Assembly: GCA_965221815.1 (NCBI GenBank)
Contig: OZ244915.1
Location: 2,728,001 to 2,792,000, forward strand
From: JAPOXR01 sp965221815
Lineage (GTDB): Bacteria; Pseudomonadota; Alphaproteobacteria; Rhodobacterales; Rhodobacteraceae
Direction: 5' to 3'
Length of the DNA: 64,000 nucleotides
Shown here: positions 26,673-34,785 of the stretch, in pieces
Position numbering within the stretch: position 1 is the first letter of the stretch
How the letters are laid out: every line of letters starts with the position of its first letter
Notes under the pieces: generated by a model
Told to the model about the DNA's origin: nothing
Databases searched by the model: none
Seen by the model: only the letters and a program-made list of their open reading frames with translations
Translations under genes and position numbers: made by a program

Positions 26673-26720
26673 GCAAGTACATCACTGTACCTGCTCAAAC
26701 ACATGTGAGATTCTGAGCGG

Positions 26721-26791
26721 CGGCGGCCCAGTCCCGGGGACACGACGTGAGGGCGAAGCCCGAACGGAGGGGATCCGGGACTGGGCCGCCG
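26721..26791. repeat. 17-bp perfect inverted repeat with a structured loop
   Basis: CGGCGGCCCAGTCCCGG (26721-26737) pairs exactly with 26775-26791. The 37-base loop contains a smaller hairpin, GGGC-GAA-GCCC. It lies in a 280-base gap between the IS1-like and IS481 elements. The strong double stem suggests a structured RNA, a terminator or an end of a lost mobile element. Confidence 0.6.
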
Positions 26792-26951
26792 AAAATGTCT
26801 TGCCGGATCAGGTGGGGTCCTCCATCGGTTTGTCATGATCCATGTGACAGAGACGGAGACCCCCGATGCCAGTTTTTGGCTGGCCTGGCCCTGTGATCAG
26901 ACATGCCAGGATGGGTGATGTCTGTGATCACCTGGCGATGCCGCTGTCCGG

Positions 26952-27862
26952 ATGCGCCAGGATCTTGTCCATCGCTGGCGTCAGGCCATGCGTGATGGCC
27001 TGACAACGACAGACGCGGCCCGGGCGGTCAATGTACCCCGTGCCACCCTGTATCGCTGGGAACAATCCCCTGATCTGCTGTCGCGCCGACCCCACCGGTG
27101 CCGCCAAGGACCACCCCGCGCGGCGATCCGGCAGCGGATCACAGAGCTGCGCCAGGACTGTCCCGCCTGGGGCCGCGGCAAGATCGCGGCGATCCTGCGC
27201 CGGGACGGACACCAGATCGCGGCGGCCACGGTCGGGCGTGTGATCGCTGACAGGGTCGCACGCCAGCCGATCGCCCCGGTCAGGGCTTTCACCCCTGATA
27301 GCCAAACGAAACGGCGGACCCGGAGACCCGATGCAGTGCGCATCTCCGGGGCCCTGAAAGCCCAGGCACCCGGCGACGCGGTGCAGGTCGATACGCTCAC
27401 CGCCGCCCTCTGCCCCGGCCGGACCGTCAAACATGTCACCGCTCTTGACCGTCATTCACAATGGGGATCCGCCAGGGCCGCCACCCACGCCACCGCCAGC
27501 CGCGCCGCACGCCCATCCGACACACGGGGCGCCCATGCGCCTTTTCCCATCACCGCCATCCCGATCGACGGCGGCTCCGCGTTCATGGCCGCAATGAGGC
27601 AGCTGGCCAAGCCAAAGGTCTCACGCGGGCCGTGCGGCCACCCAAAAGCCCGAAAATGAACGGGGCTGCCTGTAGGATGCAAGCCACATGGAGACACGAA
27701 TTCGACACTGTGCAGGACACCGCCACCCTGATCACCGAACTCAACCCCCGGATCGACACACATCCCGACCTGGACAACGGATGGAGACCCCATGACGCAC
27801 GTGATGATCAGACGCCAAACGAAGATCCCGAATCATTGCGAATCGCTGCAAACCCATGAGAA
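26952..27862 (+). pseudogene. IS481-family transposase, frameshifted
   Basis: The first frame (26952-27659) gives a helix-turn-helix (TTDAARAVNVPRATLYRWEQ), the HTH_21-like TELRQDCPAWGRGKIAAILR, and the integrase-fold DAVQVDTLTAALCPGRTVKH with the first Asp and IPIDGGSAF with the second. Near 27600 the reading continues in another frame (RAVRPPKSPKMNGAACRMQ, where the catalytic Glu of the usual NGxVER motif is replaced or lost, then TWRHEFDTVQDTATLITELN) to the stop at 27859. Homology with the 14-kb copy ends at about 27877. It is dead. Confidence 0.78.
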
Positions 27863-27942
27863 GCCCGCGTCTCATCACGGACGGGTGGCAGGAGACATTG
27901 TGCACGGAACCCCGGCGGGCTCTGGGCTGGTCAGGGACGCTA

Positions 27943-29288
27943 TGCGGGGGTGACAGCTGGGCGGAACGGGAGTATGGTCGGAGCCCGCATCCCGATGGCC
28001 GGGTGCGGCGCCGCATCATGCAGATGGGGGCCGCCTGGATGCACAGTCTCGGGGCCAGCCTGCCGGTGATCTTCCCCGGCCGCGCTGCGGTGCGGAGCCG
28101 CTGGTGCTGGCGATCCAGGACACCACGACACTCAATGATGAGGGGTTGGCGGCGACGTCCGATCGGGATGATCTCGGCGGCGGTAGCCGGGGCACCCGGG
28201 GCCTTCTGGCCCATGTCGGGATCACCGTGAATGCCGTCGGACGGCCCCTCGGCCTCTTCATGGCCAAGGCCGACTTCCGCCAGGCCGCGGGCAAGGACAT
28301 TGCCCGCTGGGTGCAGGGGCTCACACGCGCGCAGGAGCTGGCCCGGGCTTGCCCGCGGACCCGTGTAATCAATGTCTGTGACCGCGCGGGCGACGTCTGG
28401 CAGCTCCTCGCCCATGCCGACAGGGCCGGCCAGGAGCTGCTGGTGCGGGCCAACAGCGGTGTCCAGCGCCGGGTCGCCCTGCCGGATGGGGGTGCCGCCG
28501 ACCTCCGGGAGCATGTCCTCCAGTCCGAACCCGTGGGCACCCGCACGATCACGGTCCCGGCCCGCGGGGGACCGCACAAACGCCCGGAGCGGGCGGCCAC
28601 ACTGACCGTGCGCTGCACCGCGGTCACCCTGCGGCCCCCCAAAGACTTCAGCCATGATCCCCCGCTCCCGATGATCGCCGTCTCGGCGCGCGAGGAGAGC
28701 CCGCCCGCCCGTGTCCGCCGCAAGGCGGGCCAGCCGGGCGGCCCCCTGCACTGGATGCTGCTGATCTCTCCCCACAAAGAGAGGGAGACGAACCTGGAGA
28801 CGGCAACCACCGTGCTGCGGTGGTACGAACTGCGCTGGCGCATCGAACGCTTCTTCCATGCCCTCAAACAGGGCACACGGATCGAAGACCGCCATCTCGA
28901 TACCGCCGACGATCTGCGCAAATGCTTCGCCTTCGACGCCATCACCGCCTTCCGGGTCTGGGATCCCACCCATCTCGCGCGCACGCGGGGCGATGAGCCC
29001 GCGTGCCGCTTCGTCGGCAAGGACGAGATCACGGTGCGCGGTGTCCGCGCGGCCGAACGGGGCATCCTCAAGGCCCGGGCACCCCCGGCAGAAGCCCGGA
29101 CGATGACAATCGAACGGTTCGTGGTCCTGACCGGGGGTCTGGCCGGGTTCCATCCCGCAAAGCGTCAGCCACTGCCCGGAACAGAAAAACTGTGGCAAGG
29201 TATTCGGACACTCACCGAAAGTGTGTTGGCAATCAGAACATGGGAGACAATCAGGACGCAAGGGAAAGATACAGAGTCAAGTCTGTGA
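27943..29288 (+). pseudogene. IS4-family transposase with a 91-bp internal deletion
   Basis: Compared with the 13-kb copy, 91 bases (the equivalent of 13091-13181) are missing at about 28084, joined at a GCGC repeat; because 91 is not a multiple of three, the frame breaks. Downstream, 28104-29288 is open for 394 residues and keeps AIQDTTTLNDEG (first Asp), VNVCDRAGDVWQLL (second Asp) and the YELRWRIERFFHALKQG signature with the Glu (YREK-type). Translation of this part would need an internal start and would lack the N-terminal domain. Confidence 0.82.
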
Positions 29289-29296
29289 TATTGATA

Positions 29297-29478
29297 GGTC
29301 TGAGGTGGGGCACCACCCGGCCCCTCTCGGCCCCGATCTCCGCATCCCCGCGATCCGTCCTGGCTCGGCCATTCAGCGCCTGGACCCCGTCCCGCACCTG
29401 ACGGGGATTGACCCCAATCACTGAAAAACCCGGCGCACAGAGGGTGGGTGATGGCGGCACACCCGGACGCCTCATGCG
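29297..29478 (-). mobile_element. IS110-family transposase fragment
   Basis: The minus strand reads GFSVIGVNPRQVRDGVQALN followed by GRARTDRGDAEIGAERGRVV, which matches the conserved VVNPRQVRDFA...KTDRIDA region of the DEDD (RuvC-like) domain of IS110 transposases. Only about 60 codons survive. Confidence 0.6.
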
Positions 29479-29515
29479 ACACGGTCCCACACGCCCGGTG
29501 GGACTATCATCCCCA

Positions 29516-29541
29516 CCCCCGCGGCTGATCAGCCGCGGGGG
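29516..29541. repeat. 26-bp perfect palindrome
   Basis: CCCCCGCGGCTGA is followed at once by its own reverse complement, giving 26 bases with two-fold symmetry centred on TGATCA. It lies in non-coding DNA between an IS110 scrap and an ISKra4 scrap. Confidence 0.65.
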
Positions 29542-29689
29542 TTCCGCTTCTGGAATTGTGCAAAAGACGCGGGGCTGCGCAAGCCGAAGGCCACAGAATT
29601 CCTGCGTGATCCACAGGAATTCTTGCACCCAACAACAACCGCCTCCTCTTGTGTCTTGATTCCTGATTCGAAGACATATGAGGCGGACG

Positions 29690-30336
29690 ATCTGCTCACA
29701 CAACGTACTTTTGCGCGCCTTCCGGAACCGGGCCAGACCTGTCTGAAACGCCCGATCAGCCAGGAGGTGTGGTCGGGGAGGCCGGCAGCGGCGGCGGGTC
29801 GTGCGCTGAAGATTGTCGCCATCGCCGATAGGGTCCGGGACAACGGGACCTGTCTAGAGAGTTTGACCCCGGATATCAGGTGGGTCGATGTCTGGCAGGT
29901 CGGCCCCTCTCTCAAGGCCGCGGCCGATGCCGCGCCTGGCGCGGAGAGCGCCAAGGGCACGGCGGGGTTCGACACACACGGCCATCCTGACAGACGATCC
30001 CAGGGCGTGGGCCCGGTGATCGATGCGTTGCGACATTTACAGAGAAAAAGCCCTGGGGCCAGCGAAATGACCACCACCATTGGGTCTGTCCGTAGCCACC
30101 GCCAGCGGATGCGTGACAAAACGGCCCGCGCCGCCGGCTTTCCCATCGGCAGCGATCCCACCAAGGAGGCGGCACACACAATGAGTGTCAACACCCGGCT
30201 CAAGCGCAGTGGTCAGAGGTGGGGTCGTGCTGGGGGCCAACGACAATCGCACGCCTCTCGCCAGGGTCGCCTGATTCGCCAGATGAAACCGATCAGGAAT
30301 CAACCAGGGTTCAAACCCAGCCATAGGGGAATCACT
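29690..30336 (+). mobile_element. 3' half of an ISKra4-family element
   Basis: The frame encodes the ISKra4 transposase from TQRTFARLPEPGQTCLKRPI to RLKRSGQRWGRAGG, with AGFPIGSDPTKEAAH in place of the conserved GSGAVEAA, and then loses the native tail. The element end GGGAATCACTCCC is at 30323-30336. The N-terminal half is absent, as in the 19.6-kb copy. Confidence 0.72.
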
Positions 30337-30339
30337 CCC

Positions 30340-30381
30340 ATAGGTCCCGGATGGGATGATATCATTGAGGGTCTGTGGCAT
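30340..30381 (-). pseudogene. 5' stub of a gene cut by the ISKra4 fragment
   Basis: On the minus strand a strong AAAGGAG site precedes an ATG at 30381 opening MPQTLNDIIPSGT. After 13-14 codons the sequence runs into the ISKra4 end. The identity of the lost gene is unknown. Confidence 0.35.
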
Positions 30382-30511
30382 GGTGTTCTCCTTTCAGGCT
30401 CTCGGCACGGCCATGGAACGGATGTCACCGGTGTCCGTGGCCGGGCCGGGGTCAAGTGGACGGTTTGAACGAAGGACTCCGCAGAAACCGACCCCGGAAA
30501 GGATCATAGTC

Positions 30512-30548
30512 TCTTTTGGGCGGGCCTTTTGGCTCTCTTTTTGGGGGT
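30512..30548 (+). repeat. 37-base dispersed repeat, copy 2
   Basis: Identical to 14823-14859. It lies about 50 bases downstream of the GNAT gene's stop and may act there by chance as a G/T-rich tract. Confidence 0.65.
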
Positions 30549-30600
30549 AGTTGGCTGAGGTTTGCGCGGACTGAACTGCGGATGTTCCGTTGACATCCGG

Positions 30601-31128
30601 TCAATGTAAGTTCCATGCCAATATGATCGCATCGGCATAGTCCATACCCTCCTTGACGAAAACCCGCGGCAGAGTATGCTTTTGCGGATCATAATCTTCA
30701 AAGCCCGCTTTCTTGTAGGCCGCAATTGCGCGCTGGTTACGCGCCGAGGGGCGAATGACCAAAATGTCCACATCGCCCCTTTGGCGCAGAATGCCGGCCA
30801 GTTTGCGAAGAGTTTCAGACCCAATTCCGTATCCCCAGTGTCGCCGACTGGCAATCCAGATGTCCAGTTCTGCTGCTCTTTCCTGGATCCAGAATTGTGA
30901 AGCTCCGACTTCTTCACCATCGACTGATATCTTAAAAATCTGAAAGCCGCTGTCTTCGGTGAACGCCGTGCCATCATAGTCGGCAAGGAACTGCGCATAA
31001 TCCGGCACCGGATGATCAGAAAAGTCCGGTGGGCCCATCATCTCTCTGGTGGCATCCGACTGCGCCAGCCAACGGTATATCTTGGGTCGGTCCGCTAACA
31101 GTGCCCGCTGCAAGCTGATCTGTTGCAT
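30601..31128 (-). CDS. GNAT-family N-acetyltransferase
   Basis: The 175-residue protein has the RimJ/RimL-like GNAT layout: LQRALLADRPKIYRWL at the start, the acetyl-CoA loop around RRHWGYGIGSETLRKLAG (Q/RxxGxG/A type), and NQRAIAAYKKAGFEDY near the end. It would transfer acetyl from acetyl-CoA to an amine; some relatives are aminoglycoside 6'-N-acetyltransferases, but the substrate cannot be assigned. I chose the ATG at 31128 with GAGAGGAAG ahead. It is divergent from gyrB. Confidence 0.85.
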   Translation of the reverse strand: MQQISLQRALLADRPKIYRWLAQSDATREMMGPPDFSDHPVPDYAQFLADYDGTAFTEDSGFQIFKISVDGEEVGASQFWIQERAAELDIWIASRRHWGYGIGSETLRKLAGILRQRGDVDILVIRPSARNQRAIAAYKKAGFEDYDPQKHTLPRVFVKEGMDYADAIILAWNLH

Positions 31129-31228
31129 CACTTCCTCTCGCACATGATTGGGTCAATTCCACATTCTCGGCGCTGGCACTCTGACTAAAAATAGGATATG
31201 AAATTTGCAAAACAAAGAGGCAGGAAAA

Positions 31229-33646
31229 TTGACTGATCCAATAGCTGAGCCGCCTGAATACAAGGCCGACTCAATACGCGTACTGCGTGGCCTTGAATCG
31301 GTGCGTAAACGGCCGGGCATGTATATTGGAGATACCGATGACGGCTCCGGACTTCACCATATGGTTTACGAGGTCGTTGACAACGGAATCGATGAAGCCC
31401 TCGCCGGCCATGCCGACCGGATTGAAGTCATCATTCATCAGGATGAGAGTGTCTCCGTCAGTGACAACGGACGCGGAATTCCAGTCGACATCCATCCCGA
31501 GGAAGGAGTGTCTGCAGCGGAGGTGATCATGACCCATCTCCATGCCGGCGGCAAGTTCGATGACAACAGCTACAAGGTCTCCGGGGGATTGCACGGCGTT
31601 GGCGTCTCTGTGGTCAATGCCCTGTCCGATTGGCTCGAACTCGTGATCTGGCGAGACGGGAAGGAACATCACGCACGCTTCGAGCATGGCGAAACAATCC
31701 GACCGCTTGAGGTCGTCGGCGATGCCGAAAATCACACCGGCACAAAAGTGACGTTTCTGGCCTCCACTGCGACATTCAAGAATCGTGATTATGTCTTTAA
31801 ATCACTGGAACAAAGACTGCGCGAATTGTCGTTTCTGAATTCGGGTCTACAGATCAGCCTGCGGGATGAACGTGCCTCTGAACGGCTTGAAACAACCTTT
31901 CACTCCGAGGGCGGCGTACGGGAATATGTCTCGTACCTCGACCGTTCGAGAACCCCGATTCTTGAGGAGCCAGTCTATGTTTCCGGCGGCCGCGATGATG
32001 TCAGTCTGGAAGCCGCTCTATGGTGGAATGACGGATATCACGAAACCGTATTGCCTTTTACCAATAACATCCCGCAGCGCGATGGCGGGGCCCATCTTGC
32101 TGGCTTCAGAGCTGCACTGACACGTACAATCAACAGTTATGCCAACGCTTCCGGGATTCTGAAAAAGGAAAAGGTTTCATTCTCCGGCGATGATGCGCGC
32201 GAGGGTTTGACCTGCGTGCTTTCGGTCAAAGTCCAGGATCCTAAATTCTCCTCGCAAACGAAGGAGAAACTGGTGTCCTCGGAGGTCAGGCCGGTGGTGG
32301 AGTCGCTGATCGGCGAGCAGCTTGCCATTTGGCTGGAAGAAAATCCCAAACCTGCCAAGGAAATCGTTGGCAAGATCATCAGCGCGGCGCGGGCGCGCGA
32401 AGCAGCGCGCAAAGCCCGAGAACTCACCCGCCGTAAATCTCCTCTCGATATCGCCTCCCTTCCCGGAAAACTCGCGGATTGTCAGGAACGCGACCCCGCC
32501 TTGTCTGAACTCTTCATTGTTGAAGGCGATTCCGCCGGCGGGTCGGCTAAACAGGGGCGGGCCCGTTCCAACCAGGCGGTTCTTCCCTTGCGGGGTAAAA
32601 TCCTCAATGTCGAGCGCGCCCGCATTGATAAAATGCTGTCTTCCGAACAGATCGGAACCCTGATCACAGCCCTTGGCACCGGAATTGGCCGCGACGAATT
32701 CAGTATTGAGGGGCTTCGATATCACAAGGTCATCATCATGACCGATGCAGATGTCGACGGTGCGCATATCCGCACCCTGCTCCTGACCTTCTTTTTCCGC
32801 CAGATGCCGGAAATCATTGAGCATGGTCATCTCTATATTGCGCAACCGCCGCTGTTCAAGATTGAGCGTGGTCGCTCAGAACTCTACCTCAAGGACGAGG
32901 AGGCGCTCGATCAACATCTCATCGCACACGGTCTGGATTCGGCGCTGCTCCATGTCGGAAAAGGCGAATCGCTGGCTGGCGACGATTTGAGCCGTGTCGT
33001 GCGAGAGGCCGGAAAGATCAGAAATCTGTTGACGACTTTCCCTCCGCATTATTCACGGCACGTGCTGGAGCATGCGGCGATCGCCGGGATCTTTGGCGAC
33101 AATCAAATTCGCTCCAACCCCCAGATGGCAGCTGACCGGGCGGCTACGCGTCTCAACTTTGTAGCACGTGAATATGAACAGGGATGGCAGGGGCGCCCGA
33201 CACAGGATGGCGGGCTCCGTTTTGTGCGCATGCTCCGTGGAGTTGAGGAAGTGCAGACGCTCGACGGCCCAATCCTGAGATCACCCCAGATTGGCAGATT
33301 GGCAGAATTTGGTCCAGCGCTGCAGGATGTCTATGCGGAAACGGCAGTTTTTGAACGGAAATCGCGGCAGACCGTGATCCATACACCCACAGAACTGATG
33401 GCAGCCGTCAGGGAAGAAGGTAGCCGCGGCCTGAATCTGCAGCGGTACAAGGGTTTGGGTGAAATGAACCCCGAACAGCTTTGGGAGACCACGCTTGACC
33501 CCAATGCCCGAGTTCTCATGCAGGTTCGTATCGAGGATGTCGCCGAGGCCAATGACCTGTTTGTCCAACTGATGGGGGAAGAGGTCGACCCACGCCGGGA
33601 ATTCATTGTCCGCAATGCGCTGAGCGTGGAGAATCTTGATCTCTAG
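31229..33646 (+). CDS. gyrB: DNA gyrase subunit B
   Basis: The 805-residue protein is the ATPase/Toprim subunit of DNA gyrase, which introduces negative supercoils. It shows the GHKL pocket (EVVDNGIDEALAGH, VSDNGRGIPV, GLHGVGVSVVNALS), the QTKEKL and Toprim motifs EGDSAGGSAKQGR and MTDADVDGAHIRTLLL, and the C-terminal QRYKGLGEMNPEQLWETTL that separates GyrB from ParE. I chose the TTG at 31229 with AGGCAGGAAAA ahead, which gives the usual alphaproteobacterial length; a TTG eight codons earlier lacks such a site. Unusually it is not next to dnaA, dnaN or recF. Confidence 0.95.
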   Translation: MTDPIAEPPEYKADSIRVLRGLESVRKRPGMYIGDTDDGSGLHHMVYEVVDNGIDEALAGHADRIEVIIHQDESVSVSDNGRGIPVDIHPEEGVSAAEVIMTHLHAGGKFDDNSYKVSGGLHGVGVSVVNALSDWLELVIWRDGKEHHARFEHGETIRPLEVVGDAENHTGTKVTFLASTATFKNRDYVFKSLEQRLRELSFLNSGLQISLRDERASERLETTFHSEGGVREYVSYLDRSRTPILEEPVYVSGGRDDVSLEAALWWNDGYHETVLPFTNNIPQRDGGAHLAGFRAALTRTINSYANASGILKKEKVSFSGDDAREGLTCVLSVKVQDPKFSSQTKEKLVSSEVRPVVESLIGEQLAIWLEENPKPAKEIVGKIISAARAREAARKARELTRRKSPLDIASLPGKLADCQERDPALSELFIVEGDSAGGSAKQGRARSNQAVLPLRGKILNVERARIDKMLSSEQIGTLITALGTGIGRDEFSIEGLRYHKVIIMTDADVDGAHIRTLLLTFFFRQMPEIIEHGHLYIAQPPLFKIERGRSELYLKDEEALDQHLIAHGLDSALLHVGKGESLAGDDLSRVVREAGKIRNLLTTFPPHYSRHVLEHAAIAGIFGDNQIRSNPQMAADRAATRLNFVAREYEQGWQGRPTQDGGLRFVRMLRGVEEVQTLDGPILRSPQIGRLAEFGPALQDVYAETAVFERKSRQTVIHTPTELMAAVREEGSRGLNLQRYKGLGEMNPEQLWETTLDPNARVLMQVRIEDVAEANDLFVQLMGEEVDPRREFIVRNALSVENLDL

Positions 33647-33697
33647 TGGTGAAGCCCCGGGTGATCTGCGCACACCGGATTTAGAGCGCGTGTACCG

Positions 33698-34126
33698 GTG
33701 AGCCTCGACACCACGTTTCTACGCCGCTGCCTCACCGCGCTCGAACGCCTATTGGAAGAGATGGAGCGACTCGACGGCACCAACGACAACATCATGTATG
33801 ACATCTATCGTGCAGCATGTGTCAAGGAATTCGAACTTGTGCTGGAACAGAGCGGCAAGCTGTTGCGCAAGCGGCTTGCCGCATTCTTTGCCAGCAATCG
33901 GCAGGTTGACGGCCTCGCTTTCAAGGACCTTTATCGCCATGCGGCTAAACACGCACTCATCGACATGGATGCAGCGGAAAGATGGCTCGGTTATCGCGAC
34001 AATCGCAATACAACCGCGCATGATTATGGCAAGGCGTTCGCCGAGGCGACTCTCAAGCTTCTTCCTGCCTTCATCACCGATGCGAAAGCACTGGCTGACA
34101 TGATTGAGGCGGCAGAAGATGGCTGA
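33698..34126 (+). CDS. HEPN-domain protein (HI0074-type, nucleotidyltransferase partner)
   Basis: The 142-residue all-helical product matches the HI0074 family: an N-terminal long helix (LTALERLLEEMERLDG), KEFELVLEQSGKLLRKRLA, and the DNRNTTAHDYG segment carrying the R-x4-H HEPN RNase signature. HEPN proteins of this group pair with an MNT nucleotidyltransferase as toxin and antitoxin; the MNT partner adds nucleotides to the HEPN protein in studied systems. The start is GTG. It overlaps the MNT gene by 8 bases. Confidence 0.85.
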   Translation: MSLDTTFLRRCLTALERLLEEMERLDGTNDNIMYDIYRAACVKEFELVLEQSGKLLRKRLAAFFASNRQVDGLAFKDLYRHAAKHALIDMDAAERWLGYRDNRNTTAHDYGKAFAEATLKLLPAFITDAKALADMIEAAEDG

Positions 34127-34445
34127 TCATTTGCATATTCGGGAGGGGCATCTCAGCCTTCTTCTGAACCTGCTGCATGAGCATTTACCGGGTGTCGAGG
34201 CCTGGGCCTATGGCAGCCGTGTTTCCGGACGCAGCCATGATGGCAGCGATCTCGACCTGGCGCTTCGGGGCGCTGAACTCGAGGAAATTCCATTTGACCA
34301 GCTGACCGCCTTCAACGAGGCCGTCCGCGAATCCACTATTCCGTTTCTGATCGAAGCCCATGACTGGATGCGCATACCTGCGCGTTTTCATCGGGAAATT
34401 GAAAGACAACACATACCCTTGAACCGAAAAGCATGCAGCCAATGA
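34119..34445 (+). CDS. Minimal nucleotidyltransferase (MNT) antitoxin
   Basis: The 108-residue protein carries the MNT signature YGSRVSGRSHDGSDLDLAL (GSR...GSDxDL), where the two aspartates bind Mg and ATP, plus a third acidic strand ELEEIPFD. The ATG at 34119 lies within the HEPN stop region (ATGGCTGA), which indicates coupled translation. With the HEPN protein it should form a type VII-like toxin-antitoxin pair. Confidence 0.87.
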   Translation: MADHLHIREGHLSLLLNLLHEHLPGVEAWAYGSRVSGRSHDGSDLDLALRGAELEEIPFDQLTAFNEAVRESTIPFLIEAHDWMRIPARFHREIERQHIPLNRKACSQ

Positions 34446-34785
34446 TCATATCGGGCCCGGAGCATTGTTTATAACGGTTCCATCCCTGTTCGGTGCCATG
34501 TCGCCGCGTTGCATCTTCATCATGCTGGCCATCCATTTAGCCAGAAGGCGTTTGAACCATACAGCGGCTCCAACCCGTCATGCATCAATGACATCACAAT
34601 TGAACAGTCGCATGTGAACAATTACAATCTTGGTCGACCTCAACGGGTTTGCGGTGATCGCGGCGTTTTCTGTCCCCGTCAATGGTCGGAAGACAGATGA
34701 CATGCCTCACAAATTTGAGCCGCGCTCTTGAATGGGATTTTACTGGCCTTGCCAAGGCTGACCGAAGGATGGAGACGGTCGCGTC
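34446..34785. other. Non-coding gap between MNT and AlbA_2 genes
   Basis: I see no convincing coding sequence, repeat or IS end in these 340 bases. A promoter for the next gene should lie here but I cannot pick one. Confidence 0.4.

Noticed and set aside
27741..29261. Minus-strand open frame of 506 codons opposite the IS4 copy
   Set aside because: Antisense to a transposase with DDE signatures; no family features.
29623..30468. A host gene suggested by the long plus-strand frame
   Set aside because: The sequence is the C-terminal half of an ISKra4 transposase that then runs past the element end into unrelated DNA.
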